Below are positions 16,751 to 27,914 of a stretch of 64,000 nucleotides of DNA, one piece after another (within the stretch, counting starts at the first letter, position 1; each line of letters starts with the position of its first letter). Source of the stretch: Antrihabitans cavernicola (GTDB lineage Bacteria > Actinomycetota > Actinomycetes > Mycobacteriales > Mycobacteriaceae); NCBI RefSeq assembly GCF_008297975.1, contig NZ_VLNY01000008.1:1-64000 (forward strand). The letters run 5' to 3'. A model generated the notes under the pieces. It saw only the letters and a program-made list of their open reading frames with translations, ran no database searches and had not been told where the DNA came from. The translations under genes and the position numbers were made by a program.

Positions 16751-18208
16751 TCACGCTCTTACGGTGTCGCTTTCGCCGACGACGGCTCCTGCCGAATCGA
16801 GCGCTTGGATTCGGTAGGAGCCTGGAGCGTGCCCCGCAGGAATGGTGGTGTCGATGCCTGCCCATTCAGTCACCGACTGCGGCAGCAGATTTCGTTCGTC
16901 GTCACCGTGCAGCAAGCGCCATCGGGCAACTCCTGTCGCGCCGTTCCACACCGCGTGTGCGCTGCCGCCGGTGAATGTCAACCGTGGGCGGTCGACCGGA
17001 TGCCCGGTCCAGGGATCGAAGAAGGCGCGATAGGTACCCAGCGGCAACGACGCGTCGTAGAGCAGATCGCCGCTGGGTGAGACCTCGGAGATGTGCGGTG
17101 CGGTACCCCAACTCGCGAAGGTGTCACCCTTCGGCAGCGCCTGCGCGTTCCCTGTGGCGAACGTGACCAGGCCTGCGGGGTGGGTCTGATTGCGGACCAA
17201 GGTCGCGGTATGGCGCCGATAGTCCAAGGAGATCCACTGCAGGCTCGACAACCCCTGCGGTACAACACCTTCGACGTTGTTGTCGAACAGACGAATCGTG
17301 CTGGAATCGGCAAATTCCGCATCGTGTTGACCCGCAAAGGCGACGCCGGGGCCCATCGTGAAACTCGAATGCTTTCCGCCGAGCTGCCAATCGACAGTGC
17401 CGGTATGTGCGTCGACGTCGTAGATCGTCGAGGTGCCGCGGAACGAGATGAGCAGATTGCCTTGGGGATCAAGGGAAATCGCGTTCATGTGGTACGGATC
17501 GTACGTGGTGATCGCCGTGGCGAGAGGTCCGTAGTTCATCACGGTGTCGGTCAGCGGGACATGCTGCATCGCGTCCCACGCGAACAGCACCTTCTTGGTG
17601 GCAACGTCGACCACCGAGGCGATGCAGTCGAGCATCTCTCCGTTCTTGGGTCCCCCGACCGGACTCAAATCCGCGGTGACCTCCTTGTACGAGGTGATCA
17701 GCGCATGGCCGTCCGGCGTGAGGCGGAACTCGTGCACATCGGACGACAAGCCGCCGCCGGGAGTCAGCGTCTCGATGACGCGGTAATGATCGTCTGCGAT
17801 GTAGTCGACACCTGATCCGTGCCCGCCGTTGGATGTGCCCTGCCACCAGGTGAGCACAGGCTTGCCCTGATACAGCTGGGTGCGGAAATTGCTCACGCCC
17901 TGGCCGGGCGGCGGTGTGTAGCGCCAGACTTCGCGCCCTGATTTGTCGACGATGACGTTGGCCGGTGCGGCGGTCGGCAGCGCGGATACCTGTTCGGGAA
18001 CGGTGACCGCCGCAGACAGTCCCGTCGTGTAGAAGACGTAACCAGGATTTCCGTCGGGCTCGTCGACATTCACGGTGTAGGCGGCCGCGCCGATCGGGAA
18101 CGTCGGCAGGAGTGGACCTGCCGCGGCTACGTTCGCCGAATTCATCGCGATGGCGAGCGCGATCGCAATCGGCACGATTGGGAGATTCCACCGAAAACGC
18201 TTCTGCAT
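16751..18208 (-). CDS. Secreted arylsulfotransferase-family protein
   Basis: 485 residues from ATG 18208, supported by GGAGAGGGA just upstream. An N-terminal signal peptide (MQKRFRWNLP, hydrophobic core, ANVAAA) sends it out of the cytoplasm. The body is a beta-propeller-like Arylsulfotran_2 protein: VIVDKSGREVWRY, VLTWWQG, YDPYHMNAISLDPQGNLLISFR, IYDVDAHTGTVDWQLGGKHS and QHDAEF, with the conserved His of YHMNAIS. Bacterial arylsulfate sulfotransferases move sulfate between phenols; many actinobacterial relatives are uncharacterised. It is convergent with the ABC permease gene. Confidence 0.8.
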   Translation of the reverse strand: MQKRFRWNLPIVPIAIALAIAMNSANVAAAGPLLPTFPIGAAAYTVNVDEPDGNPGYVFYTTGLSAAVTVPEQVSALPTAAPANVIVDKSGREVWRYTPPPGQGVSNFRTQLYQGKPVLTWWQGTSNGGHGSGVDYIADDHYRVIETLTPGGGLSSDVHEFRLTPDGHALITSYKEVTADLSPVGGPKNGEMLDCIASVVDVATKKVLFAWDAMQHVPLTDTVMNYGPLATAITTYDPYHMNAISLDPQGNLLISFRGTSTIYDVDAHTGTVDWQLGGKHSSFTMGPGVAFAGQHDAEFADSSTIRLFDNNVEGVVPQGLSSLQWISLDYRRHTATLVRNQTHPAGLVTFATGNAQALPKGDTFASWGTAPHISEVSPSGDLLYDASLPLGTYRAFFDPWTGHPVDRPRLTFTGGSAHAVWNGATGVARWRLLHGDDERNLLPQSVTEWAGIDTTIPAGHAPGSYRIQALDSAGAVVGESDTVRA

Positions 18209-18264
18209 CAGTCCCTCTCCTGGCGACGTCGACGCCGTGTGCAGAATAGTGCCAATCTGGTGGC

Positions 18265-18492
18265 ATGACACACAGCAGTGGATTCGGAGCAACCGACCGT
18301 GTACTCGAGCTTCAGCAAGCGGGTGAGCTGAACGGCCTCGGCGAGCCGAAGGGCCTCGAGGTGCTGGTCAATCACATCGCCAGCTTCGTGTTGTTCAACG
18401 TGAAATCCAAGACCGATCCGACCGACAAGGGGCACGCCTTCTCGTATTCGGAAGCCAAGGCGTACATCCTGGCGCAGCCGGACCGAGGCTGA
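18265..18492 (+). CDS. Small hypothetical protein
   Basis: 75 residues, no signal peptide and no membrane segment. The centre (GLGEPKGLEVLVNHIASFVLFNVKSK) could form two helices and a strand. It is divergent from the arylsulfotransferase gene, and the hemerythrin remnant starts 10 bp downstream. I do not recognise a family. Confidence 0.5.
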   Translation: MTHSSGFGATDRVLELQQAGELNGLGEPKGLEVLVNHIASFVLFNVKSKTDPTDKGHAFSYSEAKAYILAQPDRG

Positions 18493-18502
18493 CTGCTGAC
18501 TC

Positions 18503-18719
18503 GTGGACATCACCCAGTTGATCCTCGATGACCATCACGAGCAACGTCGTCTGTTCGCCTTGCTCGAGCAGATCGACAGCAGCGACGTTCCGAGTCTCAC
18601 GGCCGTGTGGGGCAGGCTCGCCACATTCTTGGATCTCCATGCCGAAGCAGAGGAGGGTGGAGCCCGTCGACAAAGGTCCGGAGGAGTACATCGACGAGCA
18701 CCTTCGCTCCGGCGACTGA
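18503..18719 (+). pseudogene. Hemerythrin-like gene with a large internal deletion
   Basis: The first ~54 codons (GTG 18503, VDITQLILDDHHEQRRLFALLEQID to DLHAEAEE) match the N-terminal helix pair of actinobacterial hemerythrin/HHE proteins, including the first iron-ligand His. Directly after AEAEE the frame changes: in another frame the sequence reads VEPVDKGPEEYIDEHLRSGD, the usual C-terminal tail of the same family. The ~100 residues in between, with the remaining iron ligands, are gone. The simplest reading is one internal, out-of-frame deletion at about 18655. A non-functional relic. Confidence 0.75.
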
Positions 18720-18760
18720 TTCGGCGGTCTGACACCGCGATCTGTGTTTAGGTTGCGAAC

Positions 18761-19768
18761 GTGCCCGGATCCCATGCTCGGCTCATCCCGTTGTTCCGTC
18801 TCGCCGCGGTGTTGGTCGCTGCGGTCTGCGCGGTGGTCGGATCGGGTGCCGTTTCCGCAGCTGCGCCCGGGGACGCGTCCGCTGTCGTATCGATTCGACC
18901 GATAGGTGGACGGCAATTGGCCGTCACCGTGTTTTCGGCGGCGATGAATCGGCAGATCCCGTTGTGGGTGTCGCACCCCGCCGGCTCGGCGCCCGCGCTG
19001 TATCTACTCAACGGCGTCGACGGCGGCGAGGACGGTGGTGCGTGGACCGGCCGCACCGATGTCGCGTCGTTCTTCGCGGACAAGAACGTGAACGTGGTGG
19101 TGCCGCTGGCGGGGCGTGCGAGCTACTACACGGATTGGCAGAACGACGATCCGGTTCTCGGCCGCAACAAGTGGACTACCTTCCTCACCCGGGAATTGCC
19201 GCCGCTCCTGAACGCGACGTTCGGCATGACAGGTCGCAATGCGATCGCCGGACTGTCGATGTCGGCGACGTCAGCGTTGAACCTGGCGATTCACGCCCCG
19301 GGCCTGTATCAGGCGGTCGGGTCGTACAGCGGCTGCGCGCGCACCAGCGACCCGATGGCGCAGGCCCTGGTGTACTCGCAGTTGGCTGCGTTCGGTGCCA
19401 ATGCGGCCAACATGTGGGGTGCGCCCGGCAATCCTGCGTGGGTCGACAACGATCCGACCGTTCAGGCCGCTCGGCTGCGTGGCACCCAGCTCTACATTTC
19501 GGCGGGCAACGGCATCCCCGGTCCCCATGAGACGCTGAACTCTCCTGGGATCGACGGGAACGTCGGCGCACTCATGGACCGAGCGATGGTCGGCGGCGGC
19601 ATGGAGGCAGTGGTCAACCAGTGCACGCGACCGCTGATCGACAGGCTGAATGCTCTGAACGTTCCGGCCACGGTGAACATGCGTCCGACCGGCACACACG
19701 GCTGGCCGTACTGGCAGGACGATCTCCACACGTCGTGGCCGATGCTCGCCGGCGCGATTGGTGTATAA
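18761..19768 (+). CDS. Mycolyltransferase / antigen 85-family esterase
   Basis: 335 residues from GTG 18761 with a Sec signal peptide ending around VSAAAPG. It is an alpha/beta hydrolase of the antigen 85/Esterase D type: LYLLNGVDGGEDGGAW, nucleophile elbow GLSMSATSAL, and GTHGWPYWQDDL carrying the catalytic His. Such enzymes transfer mycolic acids to trehalose or arabinogalactan in the cell envelope. The extracytoplasmic location and the family support a mycolate-containing host. Which acceptor it uses cannot be seen. Confidence 0.85.
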   Translation: MPGSHARLIPLFRLAAVLVAAVCAVVGSGAVSAAAPGDASAVVSIRPIGGRQLAVTVFSAAMNRQIPLWVSHPAGSAPALYLLNGVDGGEDGGAWTGRTDVASFFADKNVNVVVPLAGRASYYTDWQNDDPVLGRNKWTTFLTRELPPLLNATFGMTGRNAIAGLSMSATSALNLAIHAPGLYQAVGSYSGCARTSDPMAQALVYSQLAAFGANAANMWGAPGNPAWVDNDPTVQAARLRGTQLYISAGNGIPGPHETLNSPGIDGNVGALMDRAMVGGGMEAVVNQCTRPLIDRLNALNVPATVNMRPTGTHGWPYWQDDLHTSWPMLAGAIGV

Positions 19769-19806
19769 GCCGATTCGATGTAGTGTCTGAACCGCAGTGT
19801 TTGAAT

Positions 19807-19833
19807 TTGTCACTGTTTGGGTAACGCTATAAA
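19807..19833 (+). promoter_or_regulatory. AT-rich predicted promoter of the ATP-grasp unit
   Basis: TTGTCA (19807-19812) and TATAAA (19828-19833), 15 bp apart, in an unusually AT-rich stretch (roughly 19780-19860) for this genome. The spacing is short, so the exact boxes are uncertain, but transcription starting near 19840 would give a short leader carrying the Shine-Dalgarno sequence at 19860. Confidence 0.4.
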
Positions 19834-19859
19834 AAGTGTAAATTGGAACTTTTACGTGA

Positions 19860-19866
19860 GAGGTGA
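19860..19866 (+). promoter_or_regulatory. Strong ribosome binding site that fixes a TTG start
   Basis: GAGGTGA is a 7-base perfect match to the 3' end of 16S rRNA and lies 7 bp before TTG 19874. No ATG is suitably placed; GTG 19856 has only a weak site and TTG 19817 none. Confidence 0.7.
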
Positions 19867-19873
19867 CAACGGT

Positions 19874-21121
19874 TTGTCGGTTGCAACATCTGAATCGAAA
19901 GTTCGAAACCCGGAAAAAGGCTTTGTCGCCTTGTTGGGTTGGAGTCTGAATGCGATCGAGGCGGTCGATCGCTTCGATAGACGCTATATCGTGGTTGCCC
20001 CGGAGTGGGCCGAAGAGTATTGCACCGCGCACAACATTCCTTATGTTCCGTGGAATTTCGAGCGATTGAACGATCGCTCTCTCGAGATTGCCGAGACGTT
20101 GAAGGAAAAGGGCGTCGACGTCGCGATTCCGCTGTTCGAAGAGACCGTCGAATGGGCGGGCGCCATCAACTCGGTGCTGCTGGACAATCCGCGCCTGTTC
20201 GGTCAAGCCATGCTGCTTCGCGACAAGGCCCTGATGAAGCGCCGCGCGCAGCTCGGCGGGATCCGTGTCGGCATCTTCGAAGAGGCCCACGAGCGCGACG
20301 ACGTGATCCGTTTCCTCAAGCGCGTCAATCAAACGCTGCTGAAGTTGGACGGCGATCCGAACGACCCGATCCACCTCAAGGCATTCGACAAGGCCGGCTG
20401 CCTGGGACATCGGGTCATTCGCACCCCGGACGAGGTGGACACCATCCCGGACGAGGAGTTTCCGGTGCTCATGGAGTCGCACCTGGACGGGTGGGAGTTC
20501 GCTGTCGAGGCGTGGGTGCACAACGGCAAGATCGCGTTCCTCAACATCTCCGAGTACGTGACGCTTGGCTACTCCGTTTTCGTTCCCGCAACGCCGGAGC
20601 TGGAGAAGTATCGCCCGGAGATCACCCGGCAGATCGAAAAGCTGATCAAGACTTTCGATATCGAATTCGGATTCATTCACCCGGAATACTTCGTGACCAG
20701 CGACGGCGAAATGTACTTCGGCGAGGTTGCGTACCGGCCGCCAGGCTTCAAAGTTTTCGAATTGTTGGAGCGCGCCTACGGATTCAATGCATACCAGGGA
20801 TTGGTGCTGTCGTTCGATCCGAAAACGACGGCGGAAGAAATCGACGCATTCTTTCCGACCGAAGTTGTCGACGCGAAGGGTCACGCGGGGTGCTTCGGTG
20901 TGTATCCGCGTCGCCGCGTCGTCAACAAATTGGAAATGCCGGAAGAGACCGAAGATCACGATTACTTCGAGTCGCATGAATTGACTGCGCCCGTCGAAGA
21001 AACGGTGACCAAACGCACGGCATTCGGTACTCATTGGGGTTTGCTCTATTTCTTCGGTGATGATCCCTACCAAATGCGCGATCTGTTGAAACGACAGGAA
21101 GACCTCGACTTCTACGTCTGA
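19874..21121 (+). CDS. ATP-grasp family ligase of unknown substrate
   Basis: 415 residues from TTG 19874. The N-terminal domain looks like a Rossmann-type pre-ATP-grasp fold (GFVALLGWSLNAIEAVDR, RYIVVAPEWAEEY). The ATP-grasp core follows: LRDKALMKRRAQ, VLMESHLDGWEFAVEAWVHNGK, then FGFIHPEYFVTSDGEMYFGEVAYRPPGF, where Glu271, Glu284 and Arg288 are the likely magnesium and nucleotide ligands. ATP-grasp enzymes join a carboxylate to an amine or thiol through an acyl-phosphate. Substrates cannot be read off. The 665-residue gene starts 36 bp downstream, almost certainly co-transcribed. The first part is more AT-rich than its neighbours. Confidence 0.75.
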   Translation: MSVATSESKVRNPEKGFVALLGWSLNAIEAVDRFDRRYIVVAPEWAEEYCTAHNIPYVPWNFERLNDRSLEIAETLKEKGVDVAIPLFEETVEWAGAINSVLLDNPRLFGQAMLLRDKALMKRRAQLGGIRVGIFEEAHERDDVIRFLKRVNQTLLKLDGDPNDPIHLKAFDKAGCLGHRVIRTPDEVDTIPDEEFPVLMESHLDGWEFAVEAWVHNGKIAFLNISEYVTLGYSVFVPATPELEKYRPEITRQIEKLIKTFDIEFGFIHPEYFVTSDGEMYFGEVAYRPPGFKVFELLERAYGFNAYQGLVLSFDPKTTAEEIDAFFPTEVVDAKGHAGCFGVYPRRRVVNKLEMPEETEDHDYFESHELTAPVEETVTKRTAFGTHWGLLYFFGDDPYQMRDLLKRQEDLDFYV

Positions 21122-21157
21122 TCGACCCAATTGCAGCGGATACGTGAGGATCGTCGG

Positions 21158-23155
<1,998 letters not shown>

Positions 23156-23227
23156 CGCTGCGGACGGTTTAGTGCGGTGCGGGCGAAATTACCTCCGCGC
23201 CATGCGAATTTGTCTGCAGCATAGTCG

Positions 23228-23710
23228 TCAGTCGGGGTGCGTCTCGGCGTAACTCTTCACTGCGGCCATCGTTCGCAGGTTCTCCTTGTCGAAGGCGCTG
23301 ATGATGAGGCGACGCAAAGGCCGCAGCGCGATGGGCATGTCGATGTCGAGAACCAGCCAGCGGTTCACCAGTGTCGCGCTCTCGTGAGCTTCGAACGAGT
23401 AGTGGATATGTACGTCGACGGTGGCTCTGAGCTGGGCGACCTGGATCGTGTGGTGGAAGTCGAGCGAGCCGGGCGGCGCGAAACCGGTGACGGTTCCCCA
23501 CCACTCCTTGCCGCGCTCGTCGGGTTTGCCGTCGTGGTAGCGGCTACCGAGCCGCACGGGATACGGGTCGACCTCGGTGGTGGCAGCGTACTGATCGGAG
23601 CCAGGCAGCCAGCGGCTGTAATTGGGTAGATCGGACAGCAGATCGAAGAGCCGGCCGGGTGGCGCGGCAACGGGGGCCGTGTAGACCTTGTGCCAATGCG
23701 ACGTGGCCAT
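23228..23710 (-). CDS. SRPBCC-family protein
   Basis: 160 residues, a START/Bet v1-type fold: N-terminal VYTAPVAAPPGRLFDLLSDLPNYSRWLPGSDQY, a central run of strands (VTGFAPPGSLDFHHTIQ, ATVDVHIHYSFEAHE), and the long C-terminal helix PLRRLIISAFDKENLRTMAAVKSYAE. Members bind hydrophobic ligands or act in polyketide and lipid metabolism; no catalytic residues can be assigned. It is divergent from the SMR pair and convergent with the 665-residue gene. Confidence 0.75.
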   Translation of the reverse strand: MATSHWHKVYTAPVAAPPGRLFDLLSDLPNYSRWLPGSDQYAATTEVDPYPVRLGSRYHDGKPDERGKEWWGTVTGFAPPGSLDFHHTIQVAQLRATVDVHIHYSFEAHESATLVNRWLVLDIDMPIALRPLRRLIISAFDKENLRTMAAVKSYAETHPD

Positions 23711-23751
23711 GCGTCAGCTTCGCACATTTCGGCCGTGGTGGAATTGACGAT

Positions 23752-24087
23752 ATGACGAGGTGGCTCCTGCTGGGTTGCGCGATCGTGTCAGAGGTGACCG
23801 GGACGCTGTCGCTGAAGGCTGCGCTGGATCACCCGGGATGGTACGTCTTGGTCGCCGTCGGCTATGCAAGTTCCTTCGTGCTGCTGGACCGGGTCTTGCG
23901 CGCGGGGCTACCGCTTGGCGTTGCGTACGGGATCTGGGGTGCGGTCGGAGTCGCACTGACCGCAGGCCTGTCGGCGGTGATCTTCGGTGAAACCCTCACT
24001 GGCGTAATGATTGTGGGAATGGCGCTGGTGATTGCCGGTGTGCTGTGCATCGAATTGGGGCACGAGCAGAGCGCGCGGGAATCCTGA
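23752..24087 (+). CDS. SMR-family exporter subunit, first of a pair
   Basis: 111 residues with four membrane helices of the small multidrug resistance family. The essential Glu is in IVSEVTGTLSLKAA, and LPLGVAYGIWGAVGVALTA and the ending VMIVGMALVIAGVLCIELG are typical of EmrE/SugE-like proteins. Two unequal SMR genes in tandem often form a heterodimeric exporter with opposite membrane topologies. Its stop overlaps the next start (TGATG). Confidence 0.9.
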   Translation: MTRWLLLGCAIVSEVTGTLSLKAALDHPGWYVLVAVGYASSFVLLDRVLRAGLPLGVAYGIWGAVGVALTAGLSAVIFGETLTGVMIVGMALVIAGVLCIELGHEQSARES

Positions 24088-24407
24088 TGGGTTGGATCTT
24101 CCTCGCCGTGGCCGTGTTGTCGGAGGTCTGTGGGACATTGTCGTTGCGCGTCGCCGCAAGCGGCCGAAAAGCGTGGTACGCATGGGTTGCCGTCGGCTAC
24201 GTTCTTGCATTCGTCTTTCTGTCGCTCACCCTGGAGAACGGTGTCGGGCTCGGCGTTGCCTACGGCATCTGGGCCGCAGCAGGCGTCGCATTGACGTCCC
24301 TCGCAAGCAAGTTCCTGTTCAAGGAATCACTCACTCCGGTAATGATGTTCGGCATAGTGCTGGTTATGGCGGGTGTGCTGCTCATCGAGACGGGATCGAC
24401 GCACTGA
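24087..24407 (+). CDS. SMR-family exporter subunit, second of a pair
   Basis: 106 residues, four helices, the conserved Glu in VLSEVCGTLSLRVA, GLGVAYGIWAAAGVALTS and the ending MMFGIVLVMAGVLLIETG. It is coupled by a one-base overlap to the first SMR gene, which argues for a heterodimer. Substrates of such pairs include quaternary ammonium compounds and guanidinium-type cations; none can be assigned here. Its 3' end overlaps the epoxide hydrolase gene by 26 bp in convergent orientation. Confidence 0.9.
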   Translation: MGWIFLAVAVLSEVCGTLSLRVAASGRKAWYAWVAVGYVLAFVFLSLTLENGVGLGVAYGIWAAAGVALTSLASKFLFKESLTPVMMFGIVLVMAGVLLIETGSTH

Positions 24408-25548
24408 ACTCGCGAATATCGTCGGCCAACAATTCCGGCCGCTCCAGAGCACCGAAATGGCCGCCGCTGTCGGCGTCGGTCCACCGCACGATGTTGTCGT
24501 ACTGCTCGGCGACGCGGCGAATCGGGATCGAAAGGTCTCGCGGAAACACGACCACCGCAGTCGGGACGGTCGACGGCTCCGGCTTGCTACCCCACCCTCC
24601 GGAATGCGCACGCTCGTAATAGATTCGGGCCGACGAGCCTGCGGTGTTGGTGAACCAGTAGATGCTCACGTTGGTAAGCAAGACATCGCGGTCGACGGCA
24701 TCCTCGGGTAAGCCGTTGTTGTCGGTCCACCGATGAAACTTTTCGATGATCCAGCACAGCTGTCCGACCGGCGAATCCGCCAGTCCGTAGGCAAGTGTCT
24801 GCGGCTTGGTGGACTGAATGAAGCCGTAGCCCATCTCTTCTCGGCGAATCGTTCCGAACCGCTGCAGCGATTCGTGCACCTTGCTGCGTTCGTCGTGGGT
24901 GAGCGTGCTGAGGTCCATGTCAGGCGGCGGTGCACCCGAGCTGAGCATTGTCAGATGCGCACCGATGACGGCGTCCGGCGCGACCCGCATCAGTTGGTGC
25001 GTGATGGTCGCTCCCCAATCGCCGCCGTGCGCCAGGTAACGCTCGTAGCCGAGGCGCTGCATCAACGCCGCCCATGCCTGAGCGACGCGCGTCGGCCCCC
25101 ACCCGGGATCGGACGTGTGGCCGGAGAACCCGAAACCGGGGATCGTGGGTACGACGACGTGGAACGCGGGTCGGTCATCGGGTGGCGCGGTGAGCGGACC
25201 GATCAGTTCGAGGAACTCGATGAACGAACCGGGCCAGCCGTGCGTCAGCAGCAGCGGCGTCGCATCGTCGCGGGACGACCGGACGTGCAGAAAATGCACC
25301 TGCGCGCCGTCGATCGTCGTGATGAATTGCGGAAACGCGTTGATGGCGGACTCGTGTGTGCGCCAGTCGTATTCGTCGCGCCAATAGGCTGCCAGCTCGC
25401 GGGCGTACGACAACGGCAACCCGTACGACCAGTCGGCAGCCGGTTGCTCGTCCGGCCAGCGCGTGCGGGTCAGTCGATCGTGCAAGTCGTCGACTGCGGA
25501 TTGCTCCACCCGGACTGTGAACGGCGCGATCGCATCGTCGGTAGCCAT
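24382..25548 (-). CDS. Epoxide hydrolase (EHN type alpha/beta hydrolase)
   Basis: 388 residues from ATG 25548. An EHN N-terminal domain (PFTVRVEQSAVDDLHDRLTRTRWPDE) precedes an alpha/beta-hydrolase core: oxyanion HGWPGS, nucleophile Asp in AHGGDWGAT, and catalytic His in SGGHFGALERPE. Such enzymes hydrolyse epoxides to diols and are common in mycobacteria and rhodococci. It is divergent from the maleylpyruvate isomerase-like gene over 40 bp. The substrate is unknown. Confidence 0.9.
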   Translation of the reverse strand: MATDDAIAPFTVRVEQSAVDDLHDRLTRTRWPDEQPAADWSYGLPLSYARELAAYWRDEYDWRTHESAINAFPQFITTIDGAQVHFLHVRSSRDDATPLLLTHGWPGSFIEFLELIGPLTAPPDDRPAFHVVVPTIPGFGFSGHTSDPGWGPTRVAQAWAALMQRLGYERYLAHGGDWGATITHQLMRVAPDAVIGAHLTMLSSGAPPPDMDLSTLTHDERSKVHESLQRFGTIRREEMGYGFIQSTKPQTLAYGLADSPVGQLCWIIEKFHRWTDNNGLPEDAVDRDVLLTNVSIYWFTNTAGSSARIYYERAHSGGWGSKPEPSTVPTAVVVFPRDLSIPIRRVAEQYDNIVRWTDADSGGHFGALERPELLADDIREFSASIPSR

Positions 25549-25588
25549 ATTTCGACGGTAGCCGCCGGGCTGAACTACCGTCGAGGTC

Positions 25589-26344
25589 ATGAGTCAATTA
25601 GGTCCCGATGCGGTCCGCAGCGCCCTGATCTCCGAGAACGACCTGCTCGCAGACCTGGCGCAGACCAGCGATCCGGAGACGCCGATTCCGACGTGCCCGG
25701 GATGGACGTTGGCGAACCTCACCACCCACGTCGGGCGCGGACATCGTTGGGCCGCAGCGATGGTCGCCGATCACGCCACCGACTACCTCGATACCAAGGC
25801 CGTTCCGGACGGAAGGCCGCCGCGTGATGCGGAGGGCGCCGACCGGTGGTTGCGTGACAGTGCGCAGCTGGTGCTGGACAACGTCGACGGGACCGGTGCC
25901 GGTGTCCCGATCTGGACGTTTACCGGTCCGAGGCCCGCGCAGTGGTGGATCAGGCGTCGACTGCACGAGGCCACGGTGCACCGGGCCGATGTACTGCTCG
26001 CGCTCGGTCATGAGGTGACGATGGACCACGACATCGCCGCCGACGGGTTGTCGGAATGGCTCACGCTGTGGCAGACACCGGGTCGCGGCCGTTCCGATGC
26101 GCTGCTGGCCGAAGGCCACACCGTGCACCTTCACGGAACGGACGGCGGCGAGTGGTCGATTCGGCCGGCAGGCGCGATGATCGACTGGGACGACAACAAT
26201 TCCGATGCTGCCGTCGAAGTCAGCGGTACCGCACTGGATCTGCTGCTGATGATGACGCGGCGAATCGGCACCGACGATCCGCGGCTGACGACGTCGGGTG
26301 ACCACGCCGTCCTATCGGATCTGCTCGCGAAAACACCGTTCTGA
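25589..26344 (+). CDS. Maleylpyruvate isomerase-family mycothiol-dependent protein
   Basis: 251 residues of the DinB-like MDMPI family. The metal ligands are visible: an N-terminal His in NLTTHVGRGHRWA and HEATVH in RRRLHEATVHRADV. The C-terminal MDMPI_C-type part (GGEWSIRPAG to LLLMMTRRIG) is present. Family members use mycothiol or zinc; known cases isomerise maleylpyruvate, but most have unknown reactions. The ATG follows GAGG at only 2 bp, so translation may be leaderless. Confidence 0.85.
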   Translation: MSQLGPDAVRSALISENDLLADLAQTSDPETPIPTCPGWTLANLTTHVGRGHRWAAAMVADHATDYLDTKAVPDGRPPRDAEGADRWLRDSAQLVLDNVDGTGAGVPIWTFTGPRPAQWWIRRRLHEATVHRADVLLALGHEVTMDHDIAADGLSEWLTLWQTPGRGRSDALLAEGHTVHLHGTDGGEWSIRPAGAMIDWDDNNSDAAVEVSGTALDLLLMMTRRIGTDDPRLTTSGDHAVLSDLLAKTPF

Positions 26345-26467
26345 GCCCTCGAAATATCGTTACCTGAGCGTAAGAGGTGTGCGCCGAGAAAGTTCGGGTA
26401 TCCGGTCTAGGGTCGAAAGTGGACTCATCCGTTCCGGTACATCGCGACGAGCAGGCGAGGTGGCGCA

Positions 26468-27882
26468 ATGACGCAATCAGCACGCGTCCAACAGGTCTCG
26501 AAGTTTCACGCGAGCAAGGTCGTCGCGGTATCGGTGGCCGCCGCGGTGGGAGGCTTCCTTTTCGGCTTCGACAGTTCGGTGATCAACGGCGCCGTCGATT
26601 CCATCCAGGGGAAGTTCGCGCTGGGTGACTTCTTCACGGGCTTCGCCGTCGCCATTGCATTGCTGGGGTGTGCCGTCGGCGCCTGGTTCGCAGGCAATCT
26701 CGCCGACCGGTGGGGCCGCAAGAAGGTGATGGTGCTCGGCGCCGTCCTGTTCCTGGTCTCCGCGATCGGTGCGTCGCTCGCGGTCACCGTCTACGACCTG
26801 ATGGTGTGGCGCGTCGTCGGCGGTCTCGGTATCGGCATCGCCTCGGTGATCGCGCCCGCCTACATCGCCGAGATCGCACCCGCGCGGTTTCGCGGCGCCC
26901 TCGCGTCGTTGCAACAGTTGGCCATCACAACCGGCATTTTCGCCGCCCTCTCTCCGACGCACTGCTGCAGGGCGCGGCGGGCGATGCGGCGAACACCCTG
27001 TGGTGGGGCATGGAGGCATGGCGCTGGATGTTCCTGGTCGGCGTGGTGCCTGCGCTGGTCTACGGCATTCTGGCTTTGCTGATCCCCGAATCGCCGCGTT
27101 TTCTGGTCGGCAAGCATCTGGACGAGGAAGCCGCGCAAATCCTCCGCGAAGTGACGGGCGAACTGCATCCTGACGAGCGAGTACACGAGATTCGTTTGAC
27201 GTTGCGCAAGGAAGCTCGGTCGTCGTTCGCCGATATTCGCGGTCCACGCTTCGGCCTGCATCCGTTGGTGTGGGTCGGCATCATCATGGCCGTACTGCAG
27301 CAATTCGTCGGAATCAACGCGATCTTCTACTACTCGACGACGCTGTGGAAGTCGGTCGGGTTCTCCGCCAGCGAGTCGTTTCGGACGTCGGTCATCACCG
27401 CCGCGATCAACGTGATCATGACGTTCGTCGCGATCCTCTTCGTCGACAGAATCGGCCGTCGCAAGCTGCTGCTGGCGGGTTCGGTCGGTATGTTCGTCGG
27501 ACTGGTGCTGGCGGCGGTGTCGTTCTCGCAAGCCACCGGGACTGGGGACGACGTCGCGCTGCCCTCACCCTGGGGTGCTGTTGCGTTGATCGGTGCCAAT
27601 CTCTTCGTGATCTTCTTCGCTGCGACGTGGGGTCCGATCCTCTGGGTGATGCTGGGCGAAATGTTCCCGAACCGCATGCGCGCGGTGGCTCTGGGAATCG
27701 GTACAGCCGCCAACTGGATAGCCAATTTCATTGTCAGCCTGTGGTTCCCGTCGCTGTCTCGCAGCCTGGGCCTCGCGACGGTGTACGGAGCGTTCGCGGT
27801 GTTCGCGGCGCTGTCGTTCTGGTTCGTGATGACCAAGATCCCGGAGACCAGCCGTCGCGAACTCGAAGACATGGACAGCTGA
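26468..27882 (+). pseudogene. Sugar-porter MFS transporter gene with a 1-bp frameshift
   Basis: Together the two frames encode a normal ~470-residue sugar porter: VGGFLFGFDSSVING, NLADRWGRKKVM, PAYIAEIAPARFRG in the first; IPESPRFLVG, LQQFVGINAIFYYS, DRIGRRKLLLAG and PETSRRELEDMDS in the second. The frame changes inside CCCTCTCTCC (26946-26955): the homologous protein would read GIFAALLSDALLQG, which needs one more C there. A 1-bp deletion thus truncates the product at residue ~160. It is either a true recent inactivation or a sequencing error; otherwise both halves are well kept. Confidence 0.85.
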
Positions 27883-27914
27883 GCTCACCGGCAGCGCCGC
27901 GTACATTTGCACCT

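Noticed and set aside
19817-19873. Earlier TTG/GTG starts of the ATP-grasp gene
   Set aside because: TTG 19817 overlaps the predicted promoter and has no ribosome site; GAGGTGA at 19860 supports TTG 19874.
19271-21130. Long minus-strand open frame of about 620 codons
   Set aside because: It is a shadow of the mycolyltransferase and ATP-grasp genes and of the AT-rich spacer; its translation has no family pattern.
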